Made by a program: the position numbers and the translations under genes. This document shows positions 19,161-32,107 of a stretch of DNA of 64,000 bases, piece after piece. The notes under the pieces are model-generated. The model saw only the letters and a program-made list of their open reading frames with translations, was not told the DNA's origin and did no database searches. This DNA is from Shewanella litoralis. GTDB taxonomy: Bacteria; Pseudomonadota; Gammaproteobacteria; Enterobacterales; Shewanellaceae. The stretch spans positions 124,001-188,000 of the forward strand of contig NZ_WSRZ01000003.1 in the NCBI RefSeq assembly GCF_009828585.1, in the 5' to 3' direction. The stretch's first letter is position 1. Each line of letters starts with the position of its first letter.

Positions 19161-19904
19161 CTAAGCGCCTAAACGCTGTCTTACTGCTTCAAATAAACAA
19201 ACACCAGTCGCCACAGACACATTCAAGCTTGAAACACTGCCAGACATTGGGATAGACACTAATGAATCGCAGCTTTCGCGTGATAAGCGGCGTAAACCTT
19301 TATCTTCAGCACCCATAGCAATCGCTAACGGGCCGGTTAGATCAGCTTGATACACATTGCCATCAGCCTCACCTGCTGTTCCAACAATCCACACGCCTTT
19401 CTCTTGCAGATGGCGCATAGTGCGCGCCAAATTGGTTACCTGAAATAATGGAATTATTTCAGCGGCACCGCAAGCCACTTTACTCACGGTAGAGGTTAAC
19501 CCTACTGAGTTGTCTTTCGGTACAATAACAGCATGGACACCTGCAGCATCGGCGTTACGTAGGCATGCTCCTAAATTATGTGGATCGGTCACACCGTCTA
19601 GTATCAGTAAAAATGGTACGTCAGTTTTATCTAATAATGCATCTAAATCATTTTCAGTTAATGGTTTAGTCGCTTTAACGCGGGCCACAATCCCCTGGTG
19701 CTGAGAGCTACCGGCTTTTTCATCTAACACTTTACGTGCAGCTCGTTGCAAAGTAGTGCCAAACTCTGAAGCAGTTTGAATTAATGGCATTAAACGTTCA
19801 TCGTCACGGCCTTGTAATAACCACAACTCAATCACTCGCTCTGGGCTATTGGCTAATAAGGCTTGAACGGCATGAATGCCAAAAATAGTATCTTGTTTTT
19901 TCAT
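19161..19904 (-). CDS. rlmB: 23S rRNA (guanosine-2'-O-)-methyltransferase RlmB
   Basis: 247 residues. A SpoU (SPOUT) methyltransferase that modifies G2251 of 23S rRNA in E. coli. An N-terminal substrate-binding domain ([15 protein letters not shown]) is followed by the knotted catalytic domain with [30 protein letters not shown] and [15 protein letters not shown]. It starts four bases after the rnr stop, so the two are co-transcribed, as is usual. Confidence 0.96.
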   Translation of the reverse strand: MKKQDTIFGIHAVQALLANSPERVIELWLLQGRDDERLMPLIQTASEFGTTLQRAARKVLDEKAGSSQHQGIVARVKATKPLTENDLDALLDKTDVPFLLILDGVTDPHNLGACLRNADAAGVHAVIVPKDNSVGLTSTVSKVACGAAEIIPLFQVTNLARTMRHLQEKGVWIVGTAGEADGNVYQADLTGPLAIAMGAEDKGLRRLSRESCDSLVSIPMSGSVSSLNVSVATGVCLFEAVRQRLGA

Positions 19905-19908
19905 TTAA

Positions 19909-22362
19909 TTACTTTCTCTTGCTGCGCTTGGCAGGGGTTTTCTTTACTGTAGATTTAGCTTTGCCGGCATCAGACACACTGTCTTTAGCCGATGACTTTT
20001 TAGTGCTCGCAGGCTTTTTGGTGCCATTGGCTTTTGCGCCTGAACGACTTTTGCGTGCTTTCGGTTTATCCGATTTAGCATCTGCCTTACCACGAGCCGG
20101 TTTTGCACCTTCAAGATTAGCGCGCTCCCGTGCTGTCATGACTTTAGCGGTGCGCGGTTTTTTACCACTGCCTTTGCTGTTATCACCGACCATTAATAGA
20201 TCAATTTGGCGGTCATCTAAATTAACAGCAGCAACCTTCACCGTTACTTCATCACCGACCTGATAAACCTGACGAGTATTCTCACCAATTAAACGCTGAC
20301 GCATTTGATCAAATTGATAGTAATCACTGGCTAAGCTTGAAATATGCACCAAGCCATCAATAAATAATTCATTAAGGCGCACAAACAAACCAAAGCTGGT
20401 GACCGATGCGATGACCGCTTCAAAAGTATCACCGACATGGTCTTGCATGTATTCGCACTTCAGCCAGTCGCTCACATCGCGGGTGGCTTCATCAGCACGG
20501 CGCTCGGTGGTTGAACACTCTTCACCGAGTAAATCGAGTTCTTCAATCTGATAGAGGTAACCACCATCTTGAGTCCACTTATCGCTCACCTCGCCCTGCT
20601 CTTTTGCGAGTAAATACTTAATCACCCGATGTAAAATTAAATCAGGATAGCGACGAATTGGCGAAGTAAAATGCGAATAAGCCTCTAATGCTAAACCAAA
20701 ATGGCCTTCATTATCAGGGCTATAAATAGCTTGGCGCATAGAGCGCAGTAACATCACCTGTATTAGCTCAAAGTCTGGACGATCTGCAATTTTCAACATG
20801 ATGTTTTGGTAATCAGTAGGCGTGGGCTCTAAGCCACCATCCATACTTAGGCCGCGCTCAGCCAGAAACTCTTTAAAGTTTGCTAATTTTTGTTCAGATG
20901 GCGCTTCATGAACACGATATAACACTTCACCTTTGTGCTTTTTAACAAACTTAGCCGAGGCGACGTTGGCTAAAATCATACATTCTTCGATGATTTTATG
21001 TGCCTGGTTACGCCCTCTTGGCACAATTTTATCAATTTTACGTTGCTCATTGAAAATGAACTGCGTTTCCAATGTTTCAAACGCAATTGCGCCACGCTCT
21101 GCTCGGCGCTCATCGAGGGTAAGATACAGCGACTGCAAACATAATAAATGTGGAAATAATGCTTCGTGTTCAGGTGCAATCGGACCACCTTCAAGCATGT
21201 CAGCAACTTGCGTATAAGTAAAACGTGCATGCGAGTGCATCACCGCAGGATAAAACTTAGTGCCAGAAAGCTTACCCGCAGCAGAAATGGTCATCTCGGC
21301 AACCATGCATAAACGGTCGACATGCGGTTTTAACGAACATAAACCGTTAGAGATTTTTTCCGGCAGCATTGGGATAACTTGCGACGGGAAATACACTGAG
21401 TTACCACGAGCTCGCGCTTCTACATCGAGTGCAGAATCGGTTCTGACATAGTGACTAACATCAGCAATCGCGACCCATAAACGCCAGCCACCACTTGGTT
21501 TGGCTTCTGCATATACCGCATCGTCAAAGTCGCGCGCATCTTCACCGTCGATTGTTACAAGCGGCAAATGCCGTAAATCAACGCGGCCGAGTTTATCTTC
21601 TTCGGTGACTTCGTCAGGAATACGTTTAAGCTTTTTCTCGATAATTGCCGACCAGGTGTGCGGTAAATCGTAATTACGCAAAGCAATCTCGATTTCCATG
21701 CCCGGCGCCATGGTTTTACCCAACACTTCGGTCACTTTTGCCGCAGCTTTAACAAAGCGGCCAGGACGGCGGGTTAATTCAACCACAACAACGTCGCCAG
21801 CTCTAGCACCATTGCGATCGTTATTATCGATTAAAATTTCTTGTGTAATGCGGCGATCATCAGCAATCACAAACCCCATACCACCATCAACATGGTAGCG
21901 GCCAACGAGCGCTGCTGTGCGCTCTTGCACTAAACGGACAATGCGCGCCTCACGACGTCCACGACGATCAGTGCCGGCTTTTTGAGCCAATACTTTATCG
22001 CCATGGAAATACATCAGCATGTCACGGTTATTAATAAATAAGTCATCGCCGCCTTCATCTGGCTTAAAAAAGCCAAAGCCATCACGATGTCCAATAACAC
22101 TACCAGACAACAAATCCATGCGCTCAGGTAAACCGTAGCTTTGGCCACGTGTAAAGACTAATTGGCCGTCGCGCTCCATAGCACGCAAGCGACGACGAAG
22201 CGCTTCTAATGGCTCTTCTTCGGTTATTTTTAGTGCTTCGGCTATTTTGTCGCGACTAACAGGAGACTTTTGCGCGCGCAAGTACTCTAAAATGTACTCA
22301 CGGCTAGGAATAGGGTTGTCGTATTTATCTTGCTCTCTCTCAAAATGAGGATCGTTGATCAT
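19909..22362 (-). CDS. rnr: Ribonuclease R
   Basis: 817 residues, the expected length. Order: N-terminal winged helix ([22 protein letters not shown]), cold-shock domains (about 65-230), RNB exonuclease domain (about 255-590) with the catalytic acidic residues in [14 protein letters not shown], an S1 domain (about 640-725), and a Lys/Ser/Ala-rich basic tail. The enzyme degrades structured RNA 3' to 5' and takes part in RNA quality control. It is co-transcribed with rlmB. Confidence 0.96.
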   Translation of the reverse strand: MINDPHFEREQDKYDNPIPSREYILEYLRAQKSPVSRDKIAEALKITEEEPLEALRRRLRAMERDGQLVFTRGQSYGLPERMDLLSGSVIGHRDGFGFFKPDEGGDDLFINNRDMLMYFHGDKVLAQKAGTDRRGRREARIVRLVQERTAALVGRYHVDGGMGFVIADDRRITQEILIDNNDRNGARAGDVVVVELTRRPGRFVKAAAKVTEVLGKTMAPGMEIEIALRNYDLPHTWSAIIEKKLKRIPDEVTEEDKLGRVDLRHLPLVTIDGEDARDFDDAVYAEAKPSGGWRLWVAIADVSHYVRTDSALDVEARARGNSVYFPSQVIPMLPEKISNGLCSLKPHVDRLCMVAEMTISAAGKLSGTKFYPAVMHSHARFTYTQVADMLEGGPIAPEHEALFPHLLCLQSLYLTLDERRAERGAIAFETLETQFIFNEQRKIDKIVPRGRNQAHKIIEECMILANVASAKFVKKHKGEVLYRVHEAPSEQKLANFKEFLAERGLSMDGGLEPTPTDYQNIMLKIADRPDFELIQVMLLRSMRQAIYSPDNEGHFGLALEAYSHFTSPIRRYPDLILHRVIKYLLAKEQGEVSDKWTQDGGYLYQIEELDLLGEECSTTERRADEATRDVSDWLKCEYMQDHVGDTFEAVIASVTSFGLFVRLNELFIDGLVHISSLASDYYQFDQMRQRLIGENTRQVYQVGDEVTVKVAAVNLDDRQIDLLMVGDNSKGSGKKPRTAKVMTARERANLEGAKPARGKADAKSDKPKARKSRSGAKANGTKKPASTKKSSAKDSVSDAGKAKSTVKKTPAKRSKRK

Positions 22363-22398
22363 TCAATTTCCAAATAATTTGCTCCATACTGTGGAGCC

Positions 22399-23016
22399 TT
22401 AACGTTTGTACAGCTGAGGCTGCTTAGCCCTGGCCACTATGCTGGCGGGCATTTTTGCAGCTAACACCTGCAATAAAGACGAGGCCTTTTTCTGTTCGGC
22501 GTCGTTATCAAATATACTGTTATATAACCAGTGATAACCCATTTCGTAATCGGTCGGGCTACCATAACCTTCGCCAAATAAGCGAACTAACATCATTTTA
22601 GCGGCTAAATTACCATTAGCGGCTGCAGGCAATATATATTGCACTGCGCGATTAGGATCTTTCACCACTAGTTTACCGCGATAATAGTAATCCGCCAATT
22701 TTACCATGGCTTCAGAGCTACCTTGCTCTGCTGATGTCTGTAATAACATCATGCCGCGCGACGGATGCGTTTTTACGCAAACGCCATTAATTAACATTTC
22801 ACCCCATAAAAATTGATATAAGGGTTGTTGTAAAACTTCAGCACGCGCCTCAATATCTTGCACTAATTGGCAATCATCGGCTTTAACACGCTGTAAATAC
22901 TGGTTCGATTGAATAAGTGAAATCAGTTGCTGATCGCTATAAATATCGACAGCCTCAGTCAATGCAAATGCATGGGTTGAAATTAGGCTGAAAAGGACTA
23001 AAGATATACGCAACAT
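22399..23016 (-). CDS. Sel1-like repeat protein, secreted
   Basis: About 205 residues. A signal peptide (LVLFSLISTHAFA) precedes a helical-repeat domain: GMMLLQTSAEQGSSEAMVKLADYY and AVQYILPAAANGNLAAKMML fit Sel1/TPR-like repeats. Such proteins bind partners in the periplasm; the partner here is unknown. The ATG at 23016 is preferred over a GTG 18 bases upstream because it directly starts the signal peptide. It lies upstream of rnr by about 36 bases and could share its transcript. Confidence 0.72.
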   Translation of the reverse strand: MLRISLVLFSLISTHAFALTEAVDIYSDQQLISLIQSNQYLQRVKADDCQLVQDIEARAEVLQQPLYQFLWGEMLINGVCVKTHPSRGMMLLQTSAEQGSSEAMVKLADYYYRGKLVVKDPNRAVQYILPAAANGNLAAKMMLVRLFGEGYGSPTDYEMGYHWLYNSIFDNDAEQKKASSLLQVLAAKMPASIVARAKQPQLYKR

Positions 23017-23128
23017 AAGGATTCTCAATAACACGATGATGACTTATCCATCGGCAGTATAGCGCATTTCTTGAGTGTAACCCTCAGAGAAAAGACACGG
23101 AATGCGTGATACCACTTTATCTGAACAC

Positions 23129-23157
23129 ATAAAAAAGGCCGCTTATCGCGGCCTCTT
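23129..23157 (-). terminator. Terminator of purA
   Basis: Stem AGGCCGC / GCGGCCT with a TTATC loop; minus-strand T-run. It lies directly after the purA stop. Confidence 0.88.
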
Positions 23158-23161
23158 AGTC

Positions 23162-24493
<1,332 letters not shown>

Positions 24494-24529
24494 TTAACAG
24501 ATTTTAGGGGGTTATAGGCAAGTATTTTA

Positions 24530-24715
24530 TTAAAAAATAATCAATAAAATGATCCCAGCAGTCACAAGACTTCCACCTAAGCGTCTGAGAACATTTTGCT
24601 TTTGTGTAGAAAGCTCAAATAAATATTTTTGCCATTTGTTTGGAAAAAGTAATGGCCCTAGCCCTTCAATAATTAAAACCAAGCCAAAAGCGGTCATTAG
24701 TAATTGTACACTCAT
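24530..24715 (-). CDS. DUF2065 family (YjeT-like) small membrane protein
   Basis: 61 residues with two hydrophobic helices (LLMTAFGLVLIIEGLGPLLF and SLVTAGIILLII) and a short basic loop with PNKWQKYLFEL. DUF2065 proteins usually lie directly upstream of purA, as here. In E. coli hflK-hflC precede this gene; here they are not present and rpsI-rplM come next. Function unknown. Confidence 0.85.
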   Translation of the reverse strand: MSVQLLMTAFGLVLIIEGLGPLLFPNKWQKYLFELSTQKQNVLRRLGGSLVTAGIILLIIF

Positions 24716-24816
24716 GCTAAAAACCTCAAATAAATTAATATTGTCATTAACCAGTTATTCTACTGATATCGATTATGCGCTAAACGGTACAATTTATTAT
24801 GTTTATTTTAGGCAAT

Positions 24817-24846
24817 AAAAAACCCAGCAGATGCTGGGTTTTTTGA
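24817..24846 (-). terminator. Terminator of rplM-rpsI
   Basis: Stem AAAAAACCCAGC / GCTGGGTTTTTT with an AGAT loop. It can work on both strands. Confidence 0.93.
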
Positions 24847-24860
24847 ATCCAAAAAACGAA

Positions 24861-25253
24861 TTAACGCTTAGAGAATTGTGGCTTACGACGTGCTTTACGT
24901 AGACCAACTTTCTTACGTTCAACTTTACGAGCATCACGGGTAACAAAACCAGCGGTACGTAGAGTAGGACGTAAAGCTTCATCTAGTTGCATAAGTGCAC
25001 GAGTAATACCGTGACGAATTGCACCAGCTTGGCCAGTAGTACCACCGCCCTTAACAGTTACGTAGATGTCTAACTTTTCAGTCATTTCAACTAACTCTAA
25101 TGGTTGACGAACAACCATACGAGCAGTTTCACGACCAAAATATACATCTAAAGGACGTTGGTTTACGATGATATTGCCACTACCTGCTTTAGCGAAAACG
25201 CGAGCTGTAGATGTTTTGCGACGGCCAGTGCCGTAGTACTGAGTTGCAGACAT
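24861..25253 (-). CDS. rpsI: 30S ribosomal protein S9
   Basis: 130 residues. [14 protein letters not shown] and [20 protein letters not shown] are diagnostic; the C-terminus [11 protein letters not shown] reaches the P-site tRNA in the ribosome. It follows rplM by 17 bases. Confidence 0.98.
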   Translation of the reverse strand: MSATQYYGTGRRKTSTARVFAKAGSGNIIVNQRPLDVYFGRETARMVVRQPLELVEMTEKLDIYVTVKGGGTTGQAGAIRHGITRALMQLDEALRPTLRTAGFVTRDARKVERKKVGLRKARRKPQFSKR

Positions 25254-25270
25254 TTGCTTACTCCTCCCGT

Positions 25271-25699
25271 TTAGATATCAAGAACTTGTGGTTGTTGTGC
25301 AGCATGGTTATGTTCTGTGCCAGCGTAAACTTTAAGTTTACGGAACATAGCACGGCCCAAAGGACCTTTTGGTAACATACCCTTAACTGCTTTCTCGATG
25401 ATCATTTCAGGCTTATGAGCTTGAAGCTTCTCAAAGCTGATTTGCTTAATGCCACCAATGAAGCCTGAATGAGAGTAGTAAATCTTACCAGCAGCTTTGT
25501 TACCAGTTACAGTCACTTTTTCAGCATTGATAACGATGATATAATCACCAGTGTCAACGTGTGGAGTGTATTCTGGCTTATGCTTGCCACGTAAGCGAGT
25601 TGCGATTTCAGTTGCGATACGACCCAAAGTTTTGCCTTCAGCGTCAACAACAAACCAGTCACGAGTTACAGTTTCTGGTGTAGCAGTAAAAGTCTTCAT
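25271..25699 (-). CDS. rplM: 50S ribosomal protein L13
   Basis: 142 residues. [20 protein letters not shown], then [17 protein letters not shown] and [19 protein letters not shown], are family signatures. First gene of the rplM-rpsI operon, with a leader of about 140 bases after a TATAAT box. Confidence 0.98.
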   Translation of the reverse strand: MKTFTATPETVTRDWFVVDAEGKTLGRIATEIATRLRGKHKPEYTPHVDTGDYIIVINAEKVTVTGNKAAGKIYYSHSGFIGGIKQISFEKLQAHKPEMIIEKAVKGMLPKGPLGRAMFRKLKVYAGTEHNHAAQQPQVLDI

Positions 25700-25847
25700 T
25701 ATTACAAAAACCCAAAGTTAATTTTCTGTCTCACATGCTGACTGCCGATTGCAATCAACACAAAATTACCGATTCTTGCCCCTTCGAGCACGAATATTGG
25801 TTTCTAACTTCCGCCCAAATTGGCGGATTAACGCGGGCAGGGCGCAG

Positions 25848-25853
25848 ATTATA
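25848..25853 (-). promoter_or_regulatory. Likely -10 element of the rplM promoter
   Basis: A perfect TATAAT on the minus strand, followed by CTGCGCCC (GC-rich discriminator). The -35 is not clear. The leader to rplM has a CCGCC / GGCGG hairpin near 25811-25826 that may take part in autoregulation; that part is inference. Confidence 0.55.
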
Positions 25854-25960
25854 CGCAAAGAGAATCAAAAGATCACCTGCTTTTTTATAATTTTTATAAT
25901 AAATTATGCCAATAAACTCGCTAAGTCCTTAGCTGCTGAGTAAATAGGTGCAGCGGCTTT

Positions 25961-27073
25961 TTATGGCAAATGTTCTAATGCTAAATAATCTCTCGATTGC
26001 ATTTCGATTAAGCGTGACCGACAACGTCTAAACTCAAAGGTTAATTGACCATCGGTATAAATATCTTCGAGTTCTGTTTGAGCCGATACAATCAGTTTGA
26101 CATTGCGCTCATAGAACTCATCGACCATGGCTAAAAATCGTCTGGCGATATCGTCACCCGTTTGCTGCGCGCCCATTTGTTCAATACCACTGAGCAGGAC
26201 GGTGTGATAAAGGCATGCAATTTCCATATAATCACGCTGCGAACGCGGTCCATCACACAAGTCCCTAAAGTTAATCAGCAGTACACCTTGCGACTGTTGA
26301 CGAATCGTAATCGCTCTACCATCAATATCAATCGCCGCGGTTTGCACTTCTGACTCTGGCGCTAACTGGGCAAAATAATGCAGTAAGTTGATGTCTGCTT
26401 GCTCATCTAGCGGACAGTGGTATATTTCGGCTTGCTCTAAAGTGCGTAAGCGGTAATCAATACCTGAATCAACATTGAGAATTTCACAGTGTTGATTTAT
26501 CAATGCTATCGCAGGTAAAAAACGCGCTCGCTGTAAGCCATTTTTATACAGTTCATCAGGAATAATATTTGAGGTTGCTACTAGCGCAACGCCTTGTTTA
26601 AACAATTCTTGGAATAAGGTGCCCAGCAACATTGCGTCTGTAATATCAGAGACAAAAAACTCATCAAAACAAATCACCTGATACTGGCCAGCCATTTTTT
26701 TTGCGATGCTGACTAGCGGATCTTGGACACCTTTTAGGCCGTCAAGATCATGATGTATCTGGTGCATAAAGCGATGAAAGTGCGCCCGCAGTTTTCGCTC
26801 GCCAGGTAAAGCATCGTAAAACGTATCCATGAGATAGGTTTTCCCGCGCCCAACCCCACCCCACAAATACAGGCCTTTAACCGGAGCAGGTTTGGCTTTT
26901 ACACCTACAGCTGAAAATAACTTAGACAATCCCGACGCGGGTTTATTTGCGTTAGCCAGCTCATCATAAACTCGTTGTAATGATTTTACCGCCTGCTCTT
27001 GTGCGGCATCATGTGAAAAATCATCTCGGGTAAGGTCTTGCTGATAATGCTGCCAAGGAGTTAACTGCGACAC
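25961..27073 (-). CDS. zapE: Cell division protein ZapE (AFG1-like ATPase)
   Basis: 370 residues. AAA+ ATPase with Walker A GGVGRGKTYLMDTFYD and the Walker B region VICFDEFFVSDITDAM. ZapE associates with the Z-ring in E. coli and matters under stress. The start is a GTG at 27073 after an AAGAGAG site. It is divergent from degQ and next to rplM-rpsI, as in many gammaproteobacteria. Confidence 0.93.
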   Translation of the reverse strand: MSQLTPWQHYQQDLTRDDFSHDAAQEQAVKSLQRVYDELANANKPASGLSKLFSAVGVKAKPAPVKGLYLWGGVGRGKTYLMDTFYDALPGERKLRAHFHRFMHQIHHDLDGLKGVQDPLVSIAKKMAGQYQVICFDEFFVSDITDAMLLGTLFQELFKQGVALVATSNIIPDELYKNGLQRARFLPAIALINQHCEILNVDSGIDYRLRTLEQAEIYHCPLDEQADINLLHYFAQLAPESEVQTAAIDIDGRAITIRQQSQGVLLINFRDLCDGPRSQRDYMEIACLYHTVLLSGIEQMGAQQTGDDIARRFLAMVDEFYERNVKLIVSAQTELEDIYTDGQLTFEFRRCRSRLIEMQSRDYLALEHLP

Positions 27074-27386
27074 GATTACGACTCTCTTACATCAAATAAT
27101 TGGTGCGATAATAACATTAAATATTCAATACGAGTAACCAACATAAACGATCAAATTAAGCTTTGTTAATCAAAATGGAACTAACGTTTAGCGCTAAACT
27201 CTGAATAATTAACGCATCCTTACCGATTATATTTACCGCGAATAAAGCGGCATGCTTATTAACAAGCGACACAAACAATCGGCATTACACCAACCCAATT
27301 GATTAACGATATTTAACTTTGAATTCATGCTTTCAAACCACATATTTTATGTATCTAAATTGAATGCATCTAGGAGCTACCTATAC
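27074..27386. other. Intergenic region between zapE and degQ
   Basis: About 310 AT-rich bases between divergent genes. I see a good AGGAG for degQ but no convincing promoter pair or coding frame. Confidence 0.45.
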
Positions 27387-28736
27387 ATGAAGACCAAACT
27401 AAGCTTACTTTCTGCAGCATTATTAACCGCATCGTTAACGATGTTTCCAGCCGTTTCTCAAGCCGCTATCCCACAATCGGTTGATGGCCAGGCAATGCCA
27501 AGCCTTGCGCCAATGTTAGAGCGCACGACACCTGCTGTGGTATCGGTTGCAGTATCAGGCACACAAGTATCAAAACAACGTGTACCAGATGTGTTTCGTT
27601 ATTTTTTCGGACCTAATGCTCCACAAGAACAAGTGCAAGAGCGCCCTTTTAGAGGCTTAGGCTCAGGGGTCATTATTGATGCAGCGAAGGGATATATTAT
27701 CACTAACAACCACGTCATTAATGGTGCTGATGATATTCAAATTGGCTTACATGACGGCCGAGAAGTAAAGGCTAAGTTAATTGGTGCTGATAAAGAGTCT
27801 GACATCGCATTATTGCAAATTGAAGCCAAAAATCTCACCGAAATCCGTCAAACAGATTCAGATAATATTCGCGTAGGTGATTTTGCTGTCGCCATCGGAA
27901 ATCCATTCGGTTTAGGGCAAACCGTCACCTCGGGTATTGTCAGCGCATTAGGCCGCAGTGGTTTAGGCATTGAAATGCTAGAAAACTTTATTCAAACAGA
28001 TGCGGCGATTAATAGTGGTAACTCTGGCGGCGCATTAGTCAATTTGAAAGGCGAACTCATTGGTATTAACACGGCCATTGTCGCTCCTAATGGCGGCAAT
28101 GTCGGCATCGGTTTTGCGATACCAGCCAATATGGTTAACAACCTCGTTGAGCAAATCATCGAGCACGGTGAGGTGCGCCGCGGTGTATTAGGTGTTTCTG
28201 GCCGTGATCTTGATAATGAACTGGCCAAAGCGTTTGGCCTAGACACGCAACATGGTGGTTTTGTTAACGAAGTCATGCCAAAGAGTGCGGCAGACAAAGC
28301 TGGCCTAAAAGCCGGTGATATTATTGTTAGCCTTAATGGCCGCAGTATTAAAACCTTCCAAGAATTGCGTGCCAAAGTGGCTACCATGGGCGCGGGCGCA
28401 GAAGTTGAGTTTGGGATTATTCGTGACGGTGACAAGAAAACCATTAAAGCCACTTTAGGAGAAGCAGATAAGGTAGAAGCTGAAGCAGGTAATGTACACC
28501 CTATGTTACAAGGTGCAACATTAGAAGACAGCAAAAAAGGCATTGAGATCACTGATATTGCCCAGGGTTCACCTGCTGCAATGAGTGGCTTACAAAAAGG
28601 TGATTTAATTGTCGGCTTAAACCGCAGTAAAATTTCAAGTTTAAAAGTATTAAAAGAAACCCTGAAAGAAACCCAAAGTTCAGTGGCATTAAAAATACTT
28701 CGCGACAATAACCTACTCTACCTAGTGTTACGTTAG
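27387..28736 (+). CDS. degQ: Periplasmic serine endoprotease DegQ
   Basis: 449 residues, the length of DegQ/DegP. A signal peptide (cleavage near AVSQAA), a trypsin-like domain with His109 (TNNHVI), Asp139 (ESDIALLQ) and Ser213 (SGNSGGALVN), then two PDZ domains (about 255-345 and 370-445). It degrades and refolds misfolded periplasmic proteins. The N-terminal loop is short, without the Gln-rich extension of DegP. The start at 27387 is seven to ten bases after TAGGAG. It is followed by a terminator and degS, the usual pair. Confidence 0.94.
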   Translation: MKTKLSLLSAALLTASLTMFPAVSQAAIPQSVDGQAMPSLAPMLERTTPAVVSVAVSGTQVSKQRVPDVFRYFFGPNAPQEQVQERPFRGLGSGVIIDAAKGYIITNNHVINGADDIQIGLHDGREVKAKLIGADKESDIALLQIEAKNLTEIRQTDSDNIRVGDFAVAIGNPFGLGQTVTSGIVSALGRSGLGIEMLENFIQTDAAINSGNSGGALVNLKGELIGINTAIVAPNGGNVGIGFAIPANMVNNLVEQIIEHGEVRRGVLGVSGRDLDNELAKAFGLDTQHGGFVNEVMPKSAADKAGLKAGDIIVSLNGRSIKTFQELRAKVATMGAGAEVEFGIIRDGDKKTIKATLGEADKVEAEAGNVHPMLQGATLEDSKKGIEITDIAQGSPAAMSGLQKGDLIVGLNRSKISSLKVLKETLKETQSSVALKILRDNNLLYLVLR

Positions 28737-28778
28737 TTTTAATCAACGACCGCAATGTTGCACGCACGTTTCGGTATA

Positions 28779-28809
28779 CAGTCATTAACTATCAAGGTGT
28801 TAATGACTG
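28779..28809. other. Inverted repeat between degQ and degS
   Basis: An 11-bp perfect stem (CAGTCATTAAC / GTTAATGACTG) with a 9-base loop. No T-run. It may protect the degQ mRNA 3' end or be a binding site; this is not resolved. Confidence 0.5.
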
Positions 28810-28824
28810 TGATATGACTTGAAT

Positions 28825-28866
28825 AATTAAGCATCGGTTCCAGTTTGGTCGATGCTTAATTTTTTG
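28825..28866 (+). terminator. Terminator of degQ
   Basis: A 12-bp stem (AATTAAGCATCG / CGATGCTTAATT) with a 13-base loop followed by TTTTT. It implies degS has its own promoter or depends on read-through. Confidence 0.8.
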
Positions 28867-28911
28867 AGCTATGTTAATATAAAGTTCATTTTTTTCAACA
28901 AATCCCAGGCC

Positions 28912-29991
28912 ATGAATTTTAAAGACACATGCATCTATATAGTTAAAGCTGCGGTATTTGGCCTGATCATGGCAGCTGTTTTTTTAGTGATAACCTCAGT
29001 TTTACCCAATAATTCCCTAAATAGTGGTTTATCAACGGTGCACAATGGCGGTTCAGAACTGTCGTTTGCCAAAGCGGTTCGCCGTGCAGCACCCGCCGTC
29101 GCCAATATTTACAGTCTAAGCATTGATCAGCGTAATCCATTAAATTCAAGTTCACTACAGGGCTTAGGCTCTGGGGTTATTATGAGTAAAGATGGTTACG
29201 TGCTGACCAATTATCATGTAATCAAAAAAGCCGATGAAATTGTTATTGCGCTGCAAGACGGCCGTAAATTTACCGCTGAAGTAGTCGGTTCAGATCCCGT
29301 CACTGACTTAGCCGTGCTCAAAATCGAAGGTGACAACTTACCGATTGTGCCTTTTAATCTTTATAATCCCGCTCAAGTTGGTGACGTGGTATTGGCCATT
29401 GGCAATCCATACAATATTGGTCAAACTATCACTCAAGGCATTATCAGTGCGACAGGCCGTAACGGCTTAAGTTCAGGGTATTTAGACTTTTTACAAACAG
29501 ATGCGGCAATTAATGCTGGTAACTCTGGCGGGGCATTAATTGATACTAGCGGTGAGTTAATCGGTATCAATACCGCTGCATTTCAGGTTGGCGGTGATAA
29601 CGGTGGTAATGGGATTAGTTTTGCTATTCCGATTAAACTAGCTCACAGCATTATGGATAAATTAATTAAACATGGCCGCGTTATCCGTGGTGCCTTAGGA
29701 ATTTCTGGTGAGCCATTAAATCCTGTGGTGGCGCAAATTCTTAACTTACCTGATTTAAAAGGCGTATTAGTGACCGGTATTGATCCCGATGGTCCTGCCG
29801 CCCGCGCTCGTTTAGCCCCACGAGATGTGATTACTCAATATAATGAAGAAGATGTACCCGGGGTTGAAATGCTACTCGACCGCATTGCTGAAACCACTCC
29901 TGGTACAAAAGTGAATATGACAATTATTCGTGAAGGGAAAAAACAAACTTTACCCGTTATCATTGCCGAGAAAGCTAACGAACCGGAATAA
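28912..29991 (+). CDS. degS: Site-1 anchored protease DegS
   Basis: 359 residues. An N-terminal membrane anchor (AVFGLIMAAVFLVITSVLP), a trypsin-like domain with His102 (NYHVIKK), Asp132 (VTDLAVLK) and Ser205 (AGNSGGALID), and one PDZ domain (about 260-350). DegS senses unfolded outer-membrane proteins and makes the first cut in the anti-sigma factor RseA. The single PDZ and the anchor separate it from degQ. The start ATG at 28912 has only a weak ribosome site. Confidence 0.94.
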   Translation: MNFKDTCIYIVKAAVFGLIMAAVFLVITSVLPNNSLNSGLSTVHNGGSELSFAKAVRRAAPAVANIYSLSIDQRNPLNSSSLQGLGSGVIMSKDGYVLTNYHVIKKADEIVIALQDGRKFTAEVVGSDPVTDLAVLKIEGDNLPIVPFNLYNPAQVGDVVLAIGNPYNIGQTITQGIISATGRNGLSSGYLDFLQTDAAINAGNSGGALIDTSGELIGINTAAFQVGGDNGGNGISFAIPIKLAHSIMDKLIKHGRVIRGALGISGEPLNPVVAQILNLPDLKGVLVTGIDPDGPAARARLAPRDVITQYNEEDVPGVEMLLDRIAETTPGTKVNMTIIREGKKQTLPVIIAEKANEPE

Positions 29992-30011
29992 TTGCAACCA
30001 TTGCCCGAGCA

Positions 30012-30052
30012 ATAAAAAAGCCATTCAACTTTTCAGTGAATGGCTTTTTTGT
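30012..30052. terminator. Bidirectional terminator between degS and murA
   Basis: Stem AAAAAAGCCATTCA / TGAATGGCTTTTTT with a short loop, between convergent genes. Confidence 0.93.
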
Positions 30053-30087
30053 GGCATTTTTTTAGTTCTGTACAGCAATGGAACCTG

Positions 30088-31362
<1,275 letters not shown>

Positions 31363-31614
31363 TTACATGTTGAAAAGTTTTTCACGCTTCCACTGGGTCG
31401 GCGTAAATGTTTTGATAGTGAGTGCGTGTAATTCGCCACTGGCAATTTGCTCTGACAATGGAGCATAAATCGCTTGTTGTTGCTTTACTCGGCTCAGGCC
31501 ATCAAAGCACTCACCCACAGCAACCACTTTATAATGGCTTCCGTCTGACGTTACGTGGGCTTCTGTCAACGACAATGCCTCTGTCAAAATTTGTTCAATA
31601 ACTTTGCAATCCAT
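31363..31614 (-). CDS. ibaG: BolA family protein IbaG
   Basis: 83 residues. A BolA-like fold with the conserved FDGLSRVKQQQAIYAPL segment and the basic C-terminal end TQWKREKLF. IbaG binds Fe-S clusters with monothiol glutaredoxins in other bacteria. It lies directly upstream of murA, the common arrangement in gammaproteobacteria. A 15-bp tandem repeat lies just upstream. Confidence 0.9.
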   Translation of the reverse strand: MDCKVIEQILTEALSLTEAHVTSDGSHYKVVAVGECFDGLSRVKQQQAIYAPLSEQIASGELHALTIKTFTPTQWKREKLFNM

Positions 31615-31632
31615 GAAATCTATTACCTTTAC

Positions 31633-31737
31633 TTATAAAACTCTTGTTTATAAAACTCATGTTTATAAAACTCATGCTTATAAAACTCATGCTTATAAAC
31701 CTAATATTTATCAGACTATTACTTATCGAACGAATAC
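31633..31737. repeat. Seven tandem 15-bp repeats between mlaB and ibaG
   Basis: Units follow TTATAAAACTCATGT without spacers. The four copies at 31633-31692 match at 13-15 positions; the next three (31693-31737) decay progressively. On the minus strand each unit has a TATAAG or TATAAA box, so copy number could change promoter-like sequence upstream of ibaG. It is not a CRISPR array, since there are no spacers. Confidence 0.9.
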
Positions 31738-31807
31738 ATACCGAGCTGGCCTGTTGTATAACTGATTATCTAGCCGTGAAGGTTATGCAATAATCATTAC
31801 TGAACAA

Positions 31808-32107
31808 CTAAGCTTTGCCAAAAAAAGCATCTAAGTCATATAGCTCTATCATTTTGATGAGCTGCTCACTGGGGTTAACCAGTTGGCGAGTTACGCTTGG
31901 CTGTTGATTACTAGCATGATTTAATCTAACAAATGCCAGCAGTAATGCTACCCCAGCACTGTCAACGTATTCTAAGGCGGCCAAGTCTATCACTTGGGTT
32001 GAAGCAGTAAACAACTCTTGGCGTTTTGGCCATAATTGTTTCACTTCAACCTGGGTTAAACGGCCGCTAATAAAGCATTGCTGCTCTTGTTGATTAAAGG
32101 TAATCAC
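31808..32107 (-). CDS. mlaB: STAS domain protein MlaB
   Basis: 99 residues, a single STAS domain with the conserved VIDLAALEYVDSAGVALLLAF motif. MlaB supports the MlaFEDB phospholipid transporter by binding the MlaF ATPase. The start is a GTG overlapping the mlaC stop as GTGA. Last gene of the mla operon. Confidence 0.9.
   Translation of the reverse strand: MITFNQQEQQCFISGRLTQVEVKQLWPKRQELFTASTQVIDLAALEYVDSAGVALLLAFVRLNHASNQQPSVTRQLVNPSEQLIKMIELYDLDAFFGKA

Noticed and set aside
31633-31737. 15-bp repeats read as CRISPR
   Set aside because: Units are contiguous with no spacers, and no cas gene is in the window.
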